Shown piece after piece: positions 43,233 through 53,840 of a stretch of 64,000 nucleotides of DNA. Positions within the stretch are counted from its first letter, which is position 1. Every line of letters begins with the position of its first letter. The DNA comes from Hyposmocoma kahamanoa. Taxonomy: Eukaryota; Arthropoda; Insecta; Lepidoptera; Cosmopterigidae. The stretch lies in NCBI RefSeq assembly GCF_003589595.1, contig NW_020653945.1, positions 6,032,961-6,096,960 on the forward strand, given 5' to 3'. Below the pieces are notes generated by a model that worked only from the letters and a program-made list of their open reading frames with translations, made no database searches and was not told where the DNA came from. A program made the position numbers and the translations under genes.

Positions 43233-43982
43233 TAAAAATATTGTATCGAGTTCTTAGGTTTTCGCGATTGTTACACATAGGAAATGGAACTATTTAGCCG
43301 GATTCAAATCGCATATATTGTTTTTTCAAACAAACCGACGTTTCGGGCCCTTTACAGGTCCCATGGTCACGGTTGACTGAAGTGGTACAGTCTTCAACCA
43401 GTTATGCCTTAATATTAATGCAAACCACCCTATTTTTTCACTATAGTTACAATAGTTATTAATTAAATACCTTATTTTTAATTTTACAAAGAAAACATTC
43501 CAATTTACGCTACATTAAGTTTTACAAATTATTTTATTCAATGAATTTTTATTAAGTTTAATTTATTATTAATTATTAATAGAAATTAGAATAAACTAAA
43601 ACATATGAATTAGTACTGCAGTCTTATGTCTGTTTGGGATTTTTCATTAAAGAAAATGCTGGATTCCAAACTGGTGGTGGTAACCATCTTCCCTGTTGAA
43701 ATTAGGATGTTTTTTTTAATTTCAATGGCCTCTCGCAGCATCCTGGGTAGATAACGGACTTCTTTTGCAAGGACCTGGGATTTGTCAAATTTCATTGAAT
43801 GTGTAGGTTTATCCATGACATGCTCGCAGACTGCAGACTTGTTTACGCGACGGTGTTTGACATCAGCTATATGGTCTTTGACGCGGGTACAAATACTTCG
43901 CTTCTATCTACTTATACTTATACTTACTATATAATACTTCGAAGTCCGGAAAAATAGTTTCATTTCCTATAAAAATATTGTA
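43233..43982 (-). mobile_element. Penelope-like element, reverse, with 12-13-bp target duplication
   Basis: TAAAAATATTGTA at 43233-43245 is repeated at 43970-43982. On the minus strand the element has a short inverted tail piece and a coding end, followed by the 3' UTR, terminal block and full tail ending gaactcga. The frame reads VKDHIADVKHRRVNKSAVCE and then LREAIEIKK, broken by an extra base in an A run. Longer at the coding end than the 38150 copy. Confidence 0.9.
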
Positions 43983-44297
43983 GTTATAAATTACTTGAAA
44001 CATTAAATTGGGGACACAATTCTACACCTATATTTTGTAATGAGTCTATTAACAATAGACTAAATTGTTAACTATAATCATTAAGAAAGTATTATAAAGA
44101 ACAATACTTTGTCATATTAAGAACCTTCCTCGTTTTTTTTCGGACATACTATGGCTATTTTTCTTTTGGTTTGAAATAATTCATCACATACCACATCCTT
44201 GATGTTTGGCATTCTAAGACCACGCGGACATCACGTTTGTTCCTCTCTCGAACTTACAAGATGTCGAATGGTCTCCCTCTAGAAGAATTTATTTCTT
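43983..44297. other. Intron, nothing recognised
   Basis: No element was assigned. Confidence 0.35.
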
Positions 44298-44298
44298 A

Positions 44299-44495
44299 GT
44301 AGCAGTAGAGTTCCTTATGAAAGAGTTCGTCTAGGGAAGCACTCCCACCTCACCTATTTCTGCTGTAAAGCAGTAATGTGTGCATTTTTTTGTTTTGAAA
44401 TTACAGGCGACTGCTATACAGGACAGGCCAGGCGTATCGATTAACGCCGGGTGCACGACTTATTCGTCACGTCACTTAGTACCATAAAAAAAAAG
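44299..44495 (-). mobile_element. Repeat A, reverse, heavily deleted
   Basis: gtagcagtagagttccttat to acttattcgtcacgtcactt; the central half is lost. Confidence 0.75.
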
Positions 44496-45480
44496 AAAAA
44501 TTTATGGAGTTAAAAAAACTAGGCATCAGGGGCTCTGAAACGCATAGACAACTCCTCTGATGTTGCAGATGTCCATGACCACTTCCCATAAAATGGATCA
44601 TCTGCTCGTTTGCCTCTTACTTCACGTAAACAAATAAAAAAAAATCAATTATTATAATTAAAAACAGAATTGTACCTTGAGTGACGACCGCCCGAACCGA
44701 AGATGTGATAACCTCGCATCATTAACATCGCCCCTCTGGACTCTACTACTCAAATAAGATTTAAAAAAATGGGGGTCACGAAGTTTCTTGGTAATATTTA
44801 CAACATACTTTAATCTAGTTCTAACCTTGTATTTCACGTACAGTTATATTTTTTTTTACGCACACACTCATAAATTATATGTGAAATTTGTACTGTACTT
44901 ATTTCTATACTGAAATTGAGTGCGAATCGTGCAAAACGCGATGCTCACGATAAGTCCATAGCGTGTTCGAGATCATAATACCTACTGTAACAATGGCCTG
45001 TGTTATTCCAGATACGCGAATTATCAAATGGTTTACATAATTTTAACGCGTATCATACGCGTGAAAATCAGCTTGTATTTCAATGACGAAAATGAACTAT
45101 TAACCAGGTTTTTTTTAAATATTAAACTATATTGAGTATTTATCTTTTATTTCTCCCCGGTTATATAAATTCAAATTTTCACCAAGGACTTATGGCAATG
45201 ACGTTTAGTATACCAGTTTATTTAGTTTTTGAGCAATCAAACATTGTTTCATATTGAAAATGCAAAGTGGCTTGACTTATGTACCCGGGAGTATAAATAA
45301 AAAAAATACTCTTTAACTCAATAATAGTTCCAACTTCGATTTTTAAATGTAGTAGTCATTACCTCAATTTAGCGTATTCTAAACAATTTCACAATCCTAG
45401 ATTATGATGTTTTGTAAACCACAGAATATTCGCACTGGAAGATCATGCCAGCCAAATTAACCGACAATTTGTAAACATCG
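44496..45480. other. AT-rich intron, nothing recognised
   Basis: No element was assigned. Confidence 0.4.
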
Positions 45481-45529
45481 CAAGCCTCCACGAATAAAAA
45501 AAAAGTGCACTCGAGAGTGGTTACCTGTC

Positions 45530-45841
45530 ATCCCATCCCCGCGATCTCGGCATTCGGCACACTCAGGTGTACGTTACTACACGGAGAGGTGGTCTCGAAC
45601 ACTCGACCCGACGCCGAGCTATAGATCCGCACGCAGCGTTTTAAAATTCGAACTCTACGACCGTTTGAAAACTTTCGGAATTTTCTCATTTTGTCTTGAA
45701 TCATCTTCGGAATTTTTCAATTACGAATAAAATTACTCTTAGCCTGTGGCATAATATCGTAATTGTATAAACTGTCGAAACAGTGCGGTTGTGAGAAGCC
45801 GCAGTTGTGTTTAGAACGGACTCGAAAGTGCAAGTTGTCGA
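45530..45841 (+). promoter_or_regulatory. Candidate promoter and 5' UTR of aquaporin exon 1d
   Basis: 45535-45645 is GC/CpG-rich (catccccgcgatctcggcat, cactcgacccgacgccgag) in an AT-rich region. A TATAA at 45766-45770 lies about 72 bases before the ATG, leaving room for a TSS near 45795. Functional role inferred. Confidence 0.35.
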
Positions 45842-45878
45842 AATGAAAACGGATTACGCGATGGATGAGATGCAGAAG
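45842..45878 (+). CDS. Aquaporin alternative first coding exon 1d
   Basis: ATG AAA ACG GAT TAC GCG ATG GAT GAG ATG CAG AAG A, then donor GTAAGT at 45879. It encodes MKTDYAMDEMQK plus one base, phase 1. The start context is cgaaATGA. Spliced to 55813 it gives a short hydrophilic N-tail that leads directly into TSSIVGLSD. It is the start exon closest to the shared exon (about 9.9 kb), and cannot include the 17613 cassette. The TATA and CpG-rich upstream sequence support a promoter. Without RNA data it remains a prediction. Confidence 0.5.
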
Positions 45879-45884
45879 AGTAAG

Positions 45885-47312
45885 TACGGTGGTTTTAATA
45901 AATCATATAACGTTGTATTTATAACGCTTTCAATCTGGCATAAAATCAATATATTAATATTAAACAAGTATTGTAATATTTAAAACAAGCAGTACCTCTA
46001 CATTTTCATATAGATAATAATAATTAGGAACGTTTAATCTGTCAAACCGTTTAATATATAAAAATATTTCAAACTAAATTATTGAGCGAATGTGCAATGA
46101 GCATGTAATGAACAATTTTTATTATTTTAAAACTCGTTGCGTATTGATGATATTTTTCTTTGGAAATTATATACATTTTTTTAAATCCGCTCGTTATAAA
46201 TCCCTCATTTATGTTGTGGATACTCCCAGGATCCCAGGATTTCGCTTCCACATTTATACGGCGCGCGGCTAGGGAGTTCCCTGAATTCCCTGCCTGCGGA
46301 TTTATTCCCCGCACGCTATAACTTGGACCTTTTAAAGGCGAGAGTGAATAGGCATTATTTAGGTGTGCATGTAACATCGTCGACCACATCGTCACTTTCT
46401 ATCAGATAGATGGAGGTCATGTGCAATTATTTTTTGTATAAAAAAAACTTTTTAGTTTGCGGAAGGATCTTAGTTATAAAAATAATATCATATATATTTT
46501 ACTTCGCCTTGACTCATGGACTTGAAATTTGGTATACATATACATTACTAAAATATCGTAACCTTAATCTGATGTTGCAATTACGACAGTCTGCAGACTA
46601 CCAAACTCCTCAACTACATAAGACAAAATAGTGTTTGAGCTCGACGAATTGGTGATTAACTTTATTGAATTATTGGAGGCTGTTTCGTGTCAGGTGTTTT
46701 TAAATTTTAATTTAGATTAGTTACACAAGTGAGTTTGTGATAAGTAAATACAAATGATAAAAACACACAAGCATGTGACGCGTACGTAACATAATAATGA
46801 TGATATGAAGTCTATGTAGCTCGAGGTTCTCCATTCTTATCGGAGTTTATTGAAAGCTTGTTGTCGATAAAATTAGTAAGGCATTTTCGTTTCACGCATA
46901 AACTCGCTGAACTGAGTGCCAAAAACGGTATTTAGAGGGTAACATAGAATATTCTTTAATTTATAAAAGTGATTACAAGTATTTTACCTAAATCAGGAAA
47001 AGGCTAATAAAGTTCAATATCCCGAAAAATTTACTTTTAATTTTAGGCATAAAACGCTTGAGAATATATGGCACATAAGTTAAATAAGATTTATGAAGGT
47101 TTTTAGGTAAAATGGATTATTAGTTTGACACATTATGTCAACATTGACTATAAAATCAGGTAGCATTATTACATGTATTTTTCACCAACATTGAACAGTG
47201 TTTTCAAATTAAAAATTAATTTATCTTAAAGTTCTCCTCAAGTGACTTTGATCATTCTATCCCTGGACTCTTCACATTTTTACGACATTTGGAATAAAAT
47301 AAATAACTACAT
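45885..47312. other. Intron, nothing firm
   Basis: 46069-46395 carries a 108-codon minus ORF with GC-richer sequence (aggatcccaggatttcgctt, ccctgcctgcggatttattc) but no recognisable motif. The rest is AT-rich. Confidence 0.35.
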
Positions 47313-47314
47313 AC

Positions 47315-47530
47315 CGCCTCCGTGGGCGCACGGCTGTCATGCTAGTCTGCCACGCAGAGGTACAGGGTTCGATTCTCGGGCCGGGAGAAATATTTGTACC
47401 TATGGCTTACATTTATTTCTCTCGTGAGTTTGGGTGTAATTTGTGGTGGTCTATGTCTGTGTGTCGATGGCACCCGTGAAACAGAGTTTCCCAAATGCGG
47501 GGCTATGAGAGTATGCGTAAAATAAACATA
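47315..47530 (+). mobile_element. SINE family C copy, forward
   Basis: Head cgcctccgtgggcgcacggc and B-box gggttcgattctcgg, then gagaaatatttgtac, tttgggtgtaatttgtggtg and aaatgcggggctatgaga. Confidence 0.85.
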
Positions 47531-47699
47531 CTACTACTATTTTATAATAGGAAGAATGATTGGTTTTGCCTTAAGCACAGAGGTGTTCTTTTAGCAACAA
47601 CAACTTTCTTACTTGTTCTCTATTATTAGACATGTGACATTATTTAGCTAAGTTTCTTGAGAAGTTAACTCAATCGCGTACCTACTGTATATAATCTCA

Positions 47700-47895
47700 G
47701 TACCAAAAAAACCGACAGCAAAATTCATTCATCCCCTACAGGTAGAATATTTTCTCCAAATTGAAATGGGACACCTCCACTCCTGAGCTACCTTCTTTCC
47801 AACAAAAAAAGACTTATCAAAATCGGTTCACAAATACGGAGTTATCGCGTAACGTACATTCAAAAACCTTCTTTTATTCAAAGTCGGTTTAAAAT
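47700..47895 (-). mobile_element. Repeat G copy, reverse
   Basis: aaaccgacagcaaaattcat to tattcaaagtcggtttaaaa. Confidence 0.8.
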
Positions 47896-48135
47896 ACACA
47901 TTGGCGAGCTCTTAAGCTGAAATCATGTAATAGATTCTCTTTGGGTTTCCCAATGCGCCCATAGAGAATCGATTGTCTCATGATCAAAACCACATGACTC
48001 TGATGAATTTGACATCGCAAAGTGGAGTTATTATGCCTCACATTCATTGTATTCTCCTAGAGAAGTAAATCAGTTTGTCGTAACGTAATAAATATAATGA
48101 ATAGCATAATAAATTGTTCAGAATGAGCATTCATT

Positions 48136-48325
48136 TTAACCAACTTCGAGAAAGGATGAGGTTCTCAATTCGATTGTGTTTTTTGCGTATATGTTAAGCG
48201 ATTACTCCGAAATTCGTGAACTGATTAAGATGATTTTCTTTTCATCGGGATGCCTCAATATCGTCCAATTCAAATGTTGAAAAAAAATTTCTACCTCTAA
48301 AGGTGATAAGTTAAGAGATGAATTC
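48136..48325 (+). mobile_element. Repeat G copy, forward
   Basis: ttaaccaacttcgagaaagg, aggttctcaattcgattgtg and acctctaaaggtgataagt. Confidence 0.75.
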
Positions 48326-48444
48326 AGTTTACTGAATTTCACCTACTTTTCGTTAATCGATTTCAATAAAACTTGGTACAATTCCAATGAAAATAAAATA
48401 TTATGCTGACCCAGAGCTGATTTGATGAGGAAAATAATAACTTA

Positions 48445-48595
48445 CACACTCATAGCCCCGCACTATGAAACGCGGGTGCCATGGACACACACATAGACAA
48501 CCACAAATTACAACCACGAGAGAAATAAATGTCGGCCATACATATATTTCTGGCAGTCCAGCATGGTAACCGTTCATCCACAGAGGCAGTAGAAA
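48445..48595 (-). mobile_element. SINE family C copy, reverse, deleted
   Basis: cactcatagccccgcactat to gtaaccgttcatccacagag; the central part is shortened. Confidence 0.75.
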
Positions 48596-48843
48596 TGGCA
48601 GACATATGAGAGGAATTCCTGAACAGATTTCAGCAGCTGTCTTATCTTTGGGTTCGTGTGATTCGTTTTGACGAGGACTTCTATATTCGTTTTAGTTATT
48701 ATTATTAAAGAGTCCGCGGTAACGAGCACAGCGAAATTATGATAAAGTAAACATTTGATGTCGGTTTTATTAAAACGTTATAATTATTGTGTTACTTGAC
48801 AACTGCAGTTGGTCACATCATCTGAGATTAAATAATAATAACA

Positions 48844-49025
48844 ACGCACACACTCAACATAGCTCTGCACTAAGGAATCCCTATGTCGCGGACACACAAA
48901 GTTACACCCAAACTCATAAGAAAAGTAAATGTAGGCCATACAAATATTTCTCCCGGCACAGGAATTGAATTTGGAATCTCTGCGTGGCAGTCCGGCATGG
49001 TAACCGTTCAGCCACAGAGGCAATT
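48844..49025 (-). mobile_element. SINE family C copy, reverse
   Basis: cgcacacactcaacatagct to gtaaccgttcagccacagag. Second C copy within 400 bp. Confidence 0.8.
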
Positions 49026-49428
49026 ATAGATTGAGGGCACGCACGCGTTTACATTATTTATGAAAATAAAATGCCTGGATTAATTTAATAACTTAATTAT
49101 TGTTATACTATTATTTCTAATGTGAATTCAATTAAATTTAATGTATTTCTTAATTATTTACTTCATTAATAATTGTAATATTCCGTAAATAAAATTCAAT
49201 TTAATTGGTTATGTAATGTAATGTAACGTAATGTAATTAATAATGTTAAATTTATTAATGGGTGTATGCCTAAATAAAAAAACATATTATTTTATTTATT
49301 TATTTATTTTATTTTAATAGAAACTAAATACGCTTATACAACTAAAGTTATTGAATATTAACACGAATATATTTTTTTAGACAATAAGTTGGAATATACA
49401 GATAAGGTATAATATAATATCAGCAAAG
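49026..49428. other. AT-rich intron with short simple repeats
   Basis: atgtaatgtaatgtaacgta near 49205 and ttatttatttatttatttta near 49290. Nothing else. Confidence 0.5.
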
Positions 49429-49429
49429 T

Positions 49430-49990
49430 ACTAAAAAACCGACCACAAAAGTTCGTGGAATACATGTGTTTGCCAAGTTTTATTGAAATCGGTTACCGGA
49501 CAGTGCGCGAAACCGGATTCATCCCCTAGTTTGCCACCTTACAGGTGGAATATTGTCTTTAAATTTAAATGGGACCACTACTAAGGTACTCTCTTTCCAA
49601 CAAAAAAAGAATTCACAAATTTAACGAAATTAAAATTCTAATTTGTGAATTCAGAGCTTAAATCGCAAAGATCTCAGGGGCACTGCCTCTGCGCCCGTCA
49701 CCCTGAGACATAAGTTATATGTCCCATATGCCTATAATTTCACCAGCACCCTTACCCTTCAAAACCGGAACACAGTGATGTTGGCATTACTACTTGGCGG
49801 CTGAAATAGGTAAGGTGGCAGTACTACCCTGGACGAATTCTTGGGGTTAGATGGGACTATTAAGGTACCACCTTTCCAATAAAAAATAATAACTGAAATC
49901 GGTTGGCAAATGACGGATTAATCGGGTAACATACACACAAAAAACAGTCGAATTGAGAATCTCCTTTTCTGAAGTCGGTTAAAAATAGGT
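49430..49990 (-). mobile_element. Repeat G copies surrounding a Repeat A
   Basis: 49430-49610 is a reverse G start (aaccgaccacaaaagttcgt, cccctagtttgccacctta). 49655-49850 is a forward A lacking its first third (gagcttaaatcgcaaagatc to ggtggcagtactaccctgg). 49850-49985 is a second partial G (agatgggactattaaggtac to cttttctgaagtcggtta). A palindrome gaattcacaaat / atttgtgaattc (49610-49653) lies at the G-A join. Confidence 0.75.
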
Positions 49991-50266
49991 TGTTTTTTTC
50001 ATAATCACACTCACAATACATAATTTTTGCAATGTGTGCATTGCAGAGAGTGCTTCTATTTTCTCAATGTTCCTCGACAATCATAGGATTTCCGAATGCA
50101 TACGAAAATTCATTTCTATGCCCATTAATTATTAGATGTAAAATCCATAATAACCATTGACTTACAATAACTTAAATTTTGAACAACGTACTTTATTGTT
50201 CTTTTGTTTTGATTTCCGTGTGAACTATATAGAGCTGTAAAACTATTTCCCTATTTGTAATAACTT

Positions 50267-50560
50267 TTACTCCATGTCAATAAGTAAGTTAACAAAAATA
50301 TAAAGTAAAGAAAAGAAAAAATAACCGATAATAGCCTTTTTATAATATTCTTTTAAAATATTATTTTCTGTTCCGTTGGAAATACTACAAGCTACAGAAA
50401 TACGTTTTTTAACTTTTTGAAAATAACCATTGTTGTCTTTTTTGAACGTATCGGCTTGTGAAAAATACAAGCACACTCTGTAAATTATCTGTTGTGACTT
50501 TGGTTTTAGCGGCTTTCCTCCCACGGGATAATAAATAACACATGTAATAGCAATTCTATA
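50267..50560 (-). pseudogene. Transposase N-terminal helix-turn-helix fragment
   Basis: The minus frame reads KPKSQQIIYRVCLYFSQAD, then VKKRISVACSIS, NGTENNILKEY and a hydrophobic end to a stop. The spacing of IIYRV.YF, K..KRI..AC.IS and T..NI.KE resembles the DNA-binding N-terminus found in lepidopteran DDE-transposase-like proteins (pattern I...VY.F, RVA.A.GIS, T..RI.KE). No catalytic part follows. No ATG starts the frame; a GTG or an upstream splice would be needed. Assignment rests on pattern memory; a profile search would test it. Confidence 0.35.
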
Positions 50561-50883
50561 TATACTTTCCAGCCGACTGAAAGGTTTGTATCAAAGGCAA
50601 AGGCAACTGAATAAAACCCGACGACAGAAGAACGCAGACATGTCAATTTGCAGCAAAACTTCAGCAAAATTTCGTAATAAGTAAATCATAGAGGTTGTGA
50701 AAGATACAAATTACTTTTAGGTAATTCTTGAATTGCCTTTTAAATTTGATACGTCAATTAAAGTACACGGGCGGTCTTACTTCAAATACAATCGCATAAT
50801 AATAAAATATAATAATACGTATAATGGCGTAGTAAAATACTATTGTATAACCTTAATAGAATGTATATAATAATATGACGACT
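50561..50883. other. AT-rich intron, nothing recognised
   Basis: No element was assigned. Confidence 0.4.
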
Positions 50884-50884
50884 G

Positions 50885-51018
50885 TCGGTGGTCCAGCGTT
50901 AGGACTGTAGGCGTTAGTTGAGGAGGTTCCAGGTTTGATTAGGACCAATTTGAGAAACGAACTTTCCAAATTTGGTTGTGGTTAGGGTGTTTTGGGTAGT
51001 ACCTTGAAATCAATTTCG
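50885..51018 (+). mobile_element. SINE family B copy
   Basis: gtcggtggtccagcgttagg, ggttccaggtttgattagg (decayed B-box), accaatttgagaaacgaac and ggtgttttgggtagta. Confidence 0.6.
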
Positions 51019-51081
51019 TTAATCCAGTGCTCGTTGTACAGGGACATCCCTAGTTTGATACCCGGCAGTTGGTGTGGTTTT

Positions 51082-51358
51082 TTTATGATACCAAGGGACG
51101 GAGTAAGTCGTACGCCTGTCCATTACACTGGCAGTGCCACTCAAAGCTTTAAATCACAAAGATATGAGGGGCACTGCTGTTGCGCCCTGCACTGTCCGAG
51201 TCATAAGTTGATATGTCTCGTGTACCTGTAATTTCACCAGCACCCTTACCCTTCAAACCCGGAACACAATAATGCTCACATTACCGCTTGGCGGCAGAAA
51301 TAGGTAAAGTGTCAGTACTTCCCTGGACGAACTTTTTCACAAGCTCTAATGCTGCTGT
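51082..51358 (+). mobile_element. Repeat A, forward
   Basis: gataccaagggacggagtaa to cacaagctctaatgctgct, with a short deletion in the first block. Confidence 0.85.
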
Positions 51359-51359
51359 C

Positions 51360-51654
51360 ATCTGACACATCACCGTTATTCGATCTCGCCTTCAGTTAAT
51401 TAGGGTCCTTAATAAAGTAGATCATATAATAACTAACAGTGGGAAACCCAGTAGGAGCACGTGGAAACGGTCAGTTTGTTATATATTTTTTTAACATCAA
51501 AATTATACCACCATGACTTCAATTCCTCCCGCCTTCTTTTTTTCACCATCTGCCGTTCTCTATTTCTAGGCGCGCTTCTTTTGTTTAATTTTTACGCTGC
51601 TTTGTGTTTAGAGTGACCCATGATAGAACTTATAGTAACTGTAACTATTACAAA
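51360..51654. other. Intron, nothing recognised
   Basis: No element was assigned. Confidence 0.35.
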
Positions 51655-51930
51655 AAGGTTAGTTTTGGTAACCTATCACAAACTCGATTTTTTCCGTAAT
51701 AACGTTTCTTCGAATTTTCATTACACCGAAAACCGAATTATAGCCGAATAATAGCCGTTGTTCTTTCAAGATTATGTTGAATGTTTATTGTAAAGACACG
51801 ATTTGGTTCGATTAGATTAAGTTAAGTTAGGTTTAAAAGAAAAAAGTTTTGTTCTCAAAATGACTTTTGAGGTTATGAAAATTAGAACAAACGTTATTTC
51901 TGGAAAATGTCACTTCGGACTATTGATAGG
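51655..51930 (-). mobile_element. Repeat J, copy 2, reverse
   Basis: Reverse complement of 10245-10500: ttcattacaccgaaaaccga, taagttaagttaggttt, acgttatttctggaaaatgt and cacttcggacta. Confidence 0.65.
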
Positions 51931-51978
51931 TAACTGTTAATTTTGTAGCGTATCAAAAACAATTTAATAAATGGCGGG

Positions 51979-52051
51979 TTTTTGTAGCTACAATTTTTGT
52001 CAATCATAAATTGATAGAAATCAATTTATGTAAAAATTGTAGCTACAAAAA
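51979..52051. repeat. Hairpin 1
   Basis: tttttgtagctacaattttt and aaaaattgtagctacaaaaa are inverted, with imperfect inner arms around ataaattgat / atcaattta. About 73 nt. Confidence 0.85.
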
Positions 52052-52060
52052 TACCACAAA

Positions 52061-52151
52061 CAAATAATTTAAGAAACTATAAAACTTAACAATACCTTTA
52101 AACTAGAAAGTTTAAAGGTATTGTTAAGTTTTTAGTTTCTTAAATTATTTG
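52061..52151. repeat. Hairpin 2, about 42-bp arms
   Basis: caaataatttaagaaact with aacttaacaatacctttaaa pairs almost perfectly with the inverted right half ending ttaaattatttg. It lies 9 bases after hairpin 1. Confidence 0.9.
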
Positions 52152-52498
52152 TTACCTGTCTTAAGCTGACGATACTATAGGCAATACTTAATAAATAAAT
52201 AATAAAACAGTCGACCATCCTGATAAATAGGAAGTCCCCATTTCTGAATTTTCTTCCATTCCAGTGTATGTCCACTTGCTGAGTACGTACTACATGTATT
52301 CATTATATTCGGCTGAATTCATTACTATAAACGCAAAAGTAAAATGAATACTTATATAAAAACAATAAAAGAAGTAATAAAAAACAATCCTCTAAATAAA
52401 AATAAGCAAATAAAAATTAAAATCAATTAAATTTAAATACATTATTAATTTGCTTCCGATACACGTCCGTTTTGACCGAATGTACAATATAATACTGC
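52152..52498. other. AT-rich intron, nothing recognised
   Basis: No element was assigned. Confidence 0.35.
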
Positions 52499-52499
52499 G

Positions 52500-52785
52500 T
52501 TCGATGACTGGTATTGCTGATGTGGGGAGCAAAACAGCCATCCATGCTCAATTGGGTGGGCCAAGTTAGCCGGACCCAACCCGATAAGTGTACAATCGTC
52601 GTCACTCCTTGCGTGCCCGAGGATGGAAGGCGACGGCGGGGACAGCCGTGAAGGCGTTGCCGGGATATCTTAATGAGTTTGAGAAAGAGTGGTGGAAAGT
52701 CGCCAAAGACAGTGAGCAGTGGAGGATTTTGGATGGAGTTCTTTGCCCAGCAGTGGGACACAATTGGTTGAAAAATAAATAAAAT
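52500..52785 (+). pseudogene. LINE (RTE-like) C-terminal relic
   Basis: Frame 52588-52782 reads LRARGWKATAGTAVKALP and then FEKEWWKVAKDSEQWRILDG, followed by gcccagcagtgggacaca in DNA. The W..VAKD...WR.L pattern and the cagcagtgggac 3' end are typical of RTE-like LINE C-termini and 3' ends. The upstream part is not open. Confidence 0.45.
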
Positions 52786-52798
52786 ATTCGCTGCTTAC

Positions 52799-53006
52799 CT
52801 TGTGGATGTGCTTTGTTCTTTACAGGTAGCATATCCAGGGTAATAACAGACTGTTGACCTCGTTGTGATGAAATGTGTTTGACAACCCGATTAACTTCCA
52901 TTACCGACATACTATCTATAACTAAAGTATTTAGTGCCGACAGGTCACGAGATCTACTCATTAGTTTGTTCTTTTGAACTTGTATGTCGTCTTTAGAGAC
53001 ATCCAT
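52799..53006 (-). CDS. Possible first coding exon of an antisense gene
   Basis: Minus strand, ATG at 53006, 69 open codons plus one base, then a GTAAGC donor (plus-strand 52793-52798). The peptide begins MDVSKDDIQVQKNKLMSRSR and continues DLSALNTLVIDSMSVMEVNR, then HISSQRGQQSV. It is hydrophilic, non-repetitive and looks like genuine coding sequence (balanced charged residues, no low complexity). No family recognised. The donor lies at the edge of the LINE relic at 52500-52785, so the next exon must be further left, or the gene has been truncated by that insertion. No second exon was identified with confidence; the frame at 40964-41185 is phase-compatible but far away. Confidence 0.4.
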
Positions 53007-53285
53007 AACTATAACATATCCATCAACGACCTTTGTTCAATGAATAAAGGCTTTGTATAATTAAATACACGCCTTTTTCTTTCATGTAGATATATTTGAA
53101 TCAGTGTCAATCTCTAATAATTCTACTTTAACACGTGTATGTCGAGTATTATCGTATCTGTGATTTGTTTAGACGATGCCCGCCGCAGACATGATTTCGA
53201 CTTTCGCGAGGTTTGTATGTATGTATAGAACCGTTCGCTCCTAACTCATTCCTGCGATTTGTCTTTTTTTATTATCAATACATAG

Positions 53286-53840
53286 TTAAACTACCACCAA
53301 GCTACTGGTAGGGTCTTTGGATAAAGGTGGTGCATAGTAACCATCCGATTCACTCTCATCAAGCCAATTTATTGTTTCTTTAATAACAAAATTATCATTA
53401 AATAAGAGGTAGGCAAATAGGTATAGCGTACAAAGCATAAAATAAAATAACAGCACAAAATAGTCCTTAATAGTCCTTAATAATAGTCTCAATATCATAA
53501 AAAGCGCGAGATACAGCTATTCTCGCATAGAATATATCGCGCTTTATGTCGCTCCCGCGCAAGTCGCGGCCTATCGTGCTAGCCCTAATGCTAAGTATTA
53601 AGTCAGTATATTGTTGAAGAATATATAATATTAGCACGCAAATAAGTACATTGAGATAAATTAAACTCATAATATTCATTTCACTTGGATGAAACCCAGA
53701 CGCAATATGATTTTTATCACATTTCAAATAAAATCTTACGTATATCATCATTTCATACCAAAATGTTACAATCAACGTTAATTTAAATTCTGCAATATAC
53801 TTTAATCCGTTACAATACAAACAGATAATTATACTCCTTA
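53286..53840 (-). pseudogene. Broken multi-pass membrane protein ORF with MITE insert
   Basis: Two minus frames belong together. 53467-53820 reads LTLIVTFWYEMMIYVRFYL, then GFHPSEMNIMSLIYLNVLIC, then VLILYILQQYTDL, with two hydrophobic segments. 53286-53498 reads KDYFVLLFYFMLCTLYLFAY, then WLDESESDGYYAPPLSKDP and a stop, a third hydrophobic segment plus an acidic tail. A repeated attaaggact (ten-base tandem duplication near 53465-53485) shifts the frame between them. A fragment of the 61-bp-repeat element (about 53495-53590) sits in frame after the second helix. No start codon or family recognised. Probably a decayed gene or exon. Confidence 0.35.
53495..53592. mobile_element. Single copy of the element behind the 61-bp minisatellite
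   Basis: ataaaaagcgcgagatacag, ctattctcgcatagaa and gcgctttatgtcgctcccgc, then ggcctatcgtgctagccc. Same blocks as 40145-40320, including the inverted aagcgcgagata / tatcgcgctttat arms, but not tandemly expanded. Confidence 0.8.

Noticed and set aside
52602..52798. C-terminal half of the 134-codon minus ORF
   Set aside because: This part is antisense to the LINE relic; only the portion before the donor (52799-53006) is kept as a candidate exon.
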